From the NCBI GenBank assembly GCA_045046905.1, contig JASFYU010000077.1, forward strand, positions 1-17,112: a DNA stretch of 17,112 bases. The letters are read 5' to 3'. This document shows, in pieces, positions 14,422-17,112 of this stretch; within the stretch, counting starts at the first letter, position 1, and the number at the start of each line of letters is the position of its first letter. Below the pieces are notes generated by a model. That model saw only the letters and a program-made list of their open reading frames with translations, ran no database searches and had not been told where the DNA came from. Position numbers and translations under genes: made by a program. This DNA comes from JASFYU01 sp045046905. Lineage in GTDB: Bacteria; Bacteroidota; Bacteroidia; Flavobacteriales; Flavobacteriaceae.

Positions 14422-14802
14422 ATGAATGCTTTTCAGAAACATAAAGAAAATACATGTTACCGTCTTAAAAAAATGGACACCTCTAAAATTTTGTTAATTT
14501 GTTAACTGCCCGTATTCGAAAATATATAAGGTCTTGAAACTATGGCAAAATATACCGTTTCACTGCTTTTTGAAGTCTGATTATAGTATTGCTATAGGCT
14601 AACTACTAAAACGTCATTTTTGTCGTAATTTCTTATTTAATCGCGAAGTTACCATACGCAAATCGCCGTATTCACCTTCAAAAAAACAAGACGTACCTAG
14701 CCTTAAAGAATCGCTTCTGTGCTGTTTATCGAATATTACTCCCCTTCAACCGTATTCAATGGTATTTCAACCTATAAAATTAGGTATATAAACAGATAAT
14801 TT

Positions 14803-14810
14803 TACTTTTG
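14803..14810 (+). promoter_or_regulatory. Candidate -7 box upstream of the fibre-like gene
   Basis: TACTTTTG fits TAnnTTTG. No clear TTG is present about 20 bases upstream. If used, it gives a leader of over 300 bases before the start at 15132, which would include the mini-ORF and hairpin. Confidence 0.25.
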
Positions 14811-14932
14811 CAAGTCCCGCTATTATTGACAAAAAGCTTGATTTTGATTACATATTCAAATTGCTCTTATATACACAGCGCTAGTGATTATTTTAATTAT
14901 CTGATTTGCTTGTTGTAAGGCAACTATTTTAT

Positions 14933-14959
14933 GAATTACAAAGTTTTAAACAGATGAAA
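14933..14959 (+). repeat. Duplicated pre-start sequence, copy 1 (copy 2 at 15111-15137)
   Basis: The 27 bases from GAATTACAAA to ATGAAA occur twice, with two substitutions, 178 bp apart. The second copy supplies the start codon region of the fibre-like gene. The first leads into ATG AAA CGG CAT GAC TTT TTT TAA (14954-14977), a seven-codon frame. Confidence 0.75.
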
Positions 14960-14990
14960 CGGCATGACTTTTTTTAATCAAAAAATACAC

Positions 14991-15026
14991 TAAACTACCG
15001 TAGGGCCTGCCAACATAGGTAGTTTA
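14991..15026 (+). promoter_or_regulatory. Leader hairpin upstream of the fibre-like gene
   Basis: TAAACTACC (14991-14999) pairs exactly with GGTAGTTTA (15018-15026) around an 18-base loop. It lies between the mini-ORF and the gene start, 105 bp before the latter. It does not match a riboswitch I know, and there is no T-run after it. Confidence 0.45.
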
Positions 15027-15131
15027 AACCCTCTGGTGGGAATAAATTCATGGGAGAACAAGAGGAACGAGTGTTTCCATTAGGTTCTCAAATTTTGAAA
15101 TACTTTTTACGAATTACAAAATTTTAAACAA

Positions 15132-17112
15132 ATGAAATCACTCATAGTATTCTTAGTTCTCGCCTTACTGATTTGTAGTACCCTACAGGGTCAAATCAAA
15201 ATCGGAGACAACCCTCAGAATATTGACCCCAGTTCAGTTTTGGAGCTAGAGAGTACCTCGAGGGTCTTGGTCATTACAAGGGTTACCGATCAAGAGATGA
15301 ACGCCATAGTTCCTAGTCATGGGGCCTTGATCTATAATACCGAGACCCTGTGTATTCACTATTTCAATGGTTCACAATGGATAAATATATGTGATTCATT
15401 GGGACTCTCTTTTTCTGCCGACCCCCTAGTTAATGATCAAGATGGGTTAAGTACGATCGTAATTACCCAAACAGGAGATAATTATAATTTTGAGGTCGCT
15501 CCGAATAGTATTCGATCCGCACAAATTGTAGATGGTGGTATTAATGGGGTCGATATTCAGAACAACTCTATAGGGCAGAATAAACTAGCTGACGATTCAG
15601 TAGGCCGAGGTGAACTGCAAGACAATACCATTACCGATTCAGAAATTGATTATAATGAGGTTACTCTAAGCGATTTTACCAATGATGCCGGTTTTATTAC
15701 GGGTTTAACTATTGTAAGCGTAGCTGCCGGCAATGCTATTACCGATAATGGCGGTGCTTTTTTTGATGATTCAGCCTTACAAACTGATATTGATCAGAAT
15801 ACGGTAGCCATAGCCGCCGATGGGGATACCGATAATACCAATGAGCGTATCACCGCCCTTGCCTTAGACGGTACAGAATTGGTTATTACCGAACCAAATA
15901 ACGAAAGAAGAATCGATTTGGGGATTTTTAATAATACGGGGAGTGATGACCAACAATTAACTTTAGAACCGGGCAACCGATTAACATTGGAAAATGGAGG
16001 TACAGCAATTGATTTAACCTCTTTTCTAAATACTAATGAACAACAGCTAAGTATTAGTGGCAATCGTATTACCTTAACTGCTGGTGGCTTTGTAGACCTA
16101 CCCCCAAGTGCCGTTGAAGTTGATGGGGTAATTGGTAACGAGATAATCAATGCCACTGATCTTACATTGATACGTTCAGGCGCAGGAACGGCCGTAAGTC
16201 CTTTTACCATTGATGTAAATGTCGGCGGCATTGGTAACACAGAACTAGCAAATAATGCAGTAAACTCAGTGAAGATAGCGAATGCGACCATTCTTGCCGA
16301 AGATCTCAACCAGATGAGCGCGACACCCGGCCAAGTCTTAAAATGGAACGGTACTATTTGGGAACCAGAGGCAGATAATGGCGGAACGGCATATACGCCC
16401 GGAACGGGGCTTAGCCTTAGTGGCACTAACCAGTTTTCCGTAAACGACCTCTCAGGGGACGTAGCCGGCCCAACAACCGCAACCGTAATCGCTGATAATG
16501 TGATACGAACAAATCATATTCTTAACGCCACCATAACCTCAGCCGATATTGCAACAGCAACTATTCAAGCCGGAAATTTAGCAGTTGGCGGAGCAAACCA
16601 GATTCTACAAACTAATGCAACTGGTACCAATGTAAATTGGGTTGATTTAGTTGGCTCCGGAAGTACCGAAGAAGCGGATATGACAACCATAACTGGCGAT
16701 GGCACAAATGCCGATCCTTTTAAAATAGAACCTGGGCCAAACGGTCAATATTTAAGTACAACTGCTGGTGCCGTAGTATGGGCTAATTTACCTGGAGGCA
16801 CGGGTGGTACAGTTGAAGTGGATGGTATAACTATAGAAGGGAATGGAGTTAGTCCCAATCAATTACAAATACGTGATGGTGGAATAACTGCTGTCAAACT
16901 CGCCAATATGGGCGCGACCAACAACCAAGTCCTAAAATGGGATGGAACAACTTGGGTTCCCGCAGCTGATGTAGGAGGTACCACATACATTGCCGGAACA
17001 GGACTTACACTCGCAGGAGGAACAACATTCTCGGTTGACGACCTTGCAGGGGATGTTACCGGGCAACCCGGAACAACGGTTATCGCTGATAATGCGATTA
17101 ACTCCGCCAAAA
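15132..17112 (+). CDS. Large secreted tail-fibre-like repeat protein (3' end outside window)
   Basis: The frame from ATG 15132-15134 is open through 660 codons to the window edge. A signal peptide (MKSLIVFLVLALLICSTLQGQ) precedes IKIGDNPQNIDPSSVLELEST, an opening common to Bacteroidota structural proteins with phage-fibre-like repeats. The body is Asn-, Thr-, Gly- and Asp-rich with short beta-helix-like steps (IADNVIRTNHILNATITSADI). A long repeat is clear: residues about 395-470 (QVLKWNGTIWEPEADNGG, GTGLSLSG, FSVNDLSGDV) return at about 593-660 (QVLKWDGTTWVPAADVGG, GTGLTLAG, FSVDDLAGDV), a 198-residue period; VEVDG also recurs. Probably a surface fibre or adhesin; secretion may need a C-terminal signal that is not visible here. 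Long minus-strand frames inside it are shadows. Confidence 0.85.
   Translation, partial: MKSLIVFLVLALLICSTLQGQIKIGDNPQNIDPSSVLELESTSRVLVITRVTDQEMNAIVPSHGALIYNTETLCIHYFNGSQWINICDSLGLSFSADPLVNDQDGLSTIVITQTGDNYNFEVAPNSIRSAQIVDGGINGVDIQNNSIGQNKLADDSVGRGELQDNTITDSEIDYNEVTLSDFTNDAGFITGLTIVSVAAGNAITDNGGAFFDDSALQTDIDQNTVAIAADGDTDNTNERITALALDGTELVITEPNNERRIDLGIFNNTGSDDQQLTLEPGNRLTLENGGTAIDLTSFLNTNEQQLSISGNRITLTAGGFVDLPPSAVEVDGVIGNEIINATDLTLIRSGAGTAVSPFTIDVNVGGIGNTELANNAVNSVKIANATILAEDLNQMSATPGQVLKWNGTIWEPEADNGGTAYTPGTGLSLSGTNQFSVNDLSGDVAGPTTATVIADNVIRTNHILNATITSADIATATIQAGNLAVGGANQILQTNATGTNVNWVDLVGSGSTEEADMTTITGDGTNADPFKIEPGPNGQYLSTTAGAVVWANLPGGTGGTVEVDGITIEGNGVSPNQLQIRDGGITAVKLANMGATNNQVLKWDGTTWVPAADVGGTTYIAGTGLTLAGGTTFSVDDLAGDVTGQPGTTVIADNAINSAK

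Larger units (their letters stand above)
14443..15131. other. Long divergent intergenic region / leader
   Basis: I see no gene above 60 codons in either direction. This region holds the upstream side of the minus-strand paralogue operon, for which no convincing promoter was seen. For the plus strand it holds a possible -7 box (TACTTTTG, 14803-14810), a first copy of the pre-start sequence at 14933-14959, a seven-codon open frame, and a hairpin at 14991-15026. From 14443 to about 14800 I see nothing beyond AT-rich sequence. Confidence 0.6.

Noticed and set aside
14991..15026. Possible c-di-GMP or other known riboswitch
   Set aside because: Only one simple stem is visible and none of the conserved riboswitch core sequences I know is present.
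15794..16426. 210-codon minus-strand open frame
   Set aside because: It is antisense to the fibre-like gene, whose Gly/Thr/Asn-rich codons leave the opposite strand free of stops; it has no family features and no start context.
16859..17110. 83-codon minus-strand open frame
   Set aside because: Same reason: it mirrors the second repeat of the fibre-like gene and resembles the 15794-16426 shadow.

Overview
The window looks like a chromosomal segment of a marine-type Flavobacteriaceae bacterium (Bacteroidota). The base composition is AT-rich. Candidate promoters fit the Bacteroidota pattern (TTG about 20 bases before TAnnTTTG). Shine-Dalgarno sites are not evident. The gene families present are typical of the group: DUF6702, a DUF6503-like lipoprotein, carboxypeptidase-regulatory-like secreted proteins, the M1 peptidase and a tail-fibre-like repeat protein. 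No rRNA, tRNA, CRISPR array or intact transposase was seen.

Left part (1-2014): a remnant of an OmpA C-terminal domain (98-435) is boxed by inverted 17-bp repeats and by a 54-bp direct repeat. A ClpP-family protease gene on the minus strand follows, with a strong terminator. A 310-bp non-coding stretch then holds a nested palindrome and another copy of the repeat core. After it comes a probably frameshifted unknown gene (1469-1896).

Middle part (2015-8331): an ECF sigma factor, a 66-aa protein and an MscS-type channel form a tight minus-strand operon. A lipoprotein gene diverges from it and converges on an MFS transporter, the two stop codons sharing a CTAG. Kynureninase lies upstream of the transporter, separated by a 7-bp tandem repeat. 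A SAM-dependent O-methyltransferase diverges from kynureninase, and its 3' end overlaps a PAP2 phosphatase by 35 bp.

Right part (7759-14421, minus strand): read in the direction of transcription, three tandem secreted paralogues (CarboxypepD_reg-like domain plus a shared C-terminal module with one Cys) come first. A second and larger heptamer array follows, then a DUF6702 protein, a secreted M1 metallopeptidase, a 33-bp palindrome, TatA and PAP2. The three paralogues, DUF6702 and the peptidase all carry signal peptides, so they probably act together in the cell envelope. TatA and PAP2 lie after the palindrome and may be a separate unit.

Far right (14422-17112): a 700-bp leader region holds a duplicated pre-start sequence, a seven-codon mini-ORF and a hairpin. 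After it a large secreted repeat protein begins at 15132 and runs off the window. Its 660 visible codons contain a 198-residue repeat.

The best candidates for something little described are the three-paralogue/DUF6702/M1 cluster, the two heptamer arrays that sit exactly on gene stop codons, and the repeat-boxed OmpA fragment.
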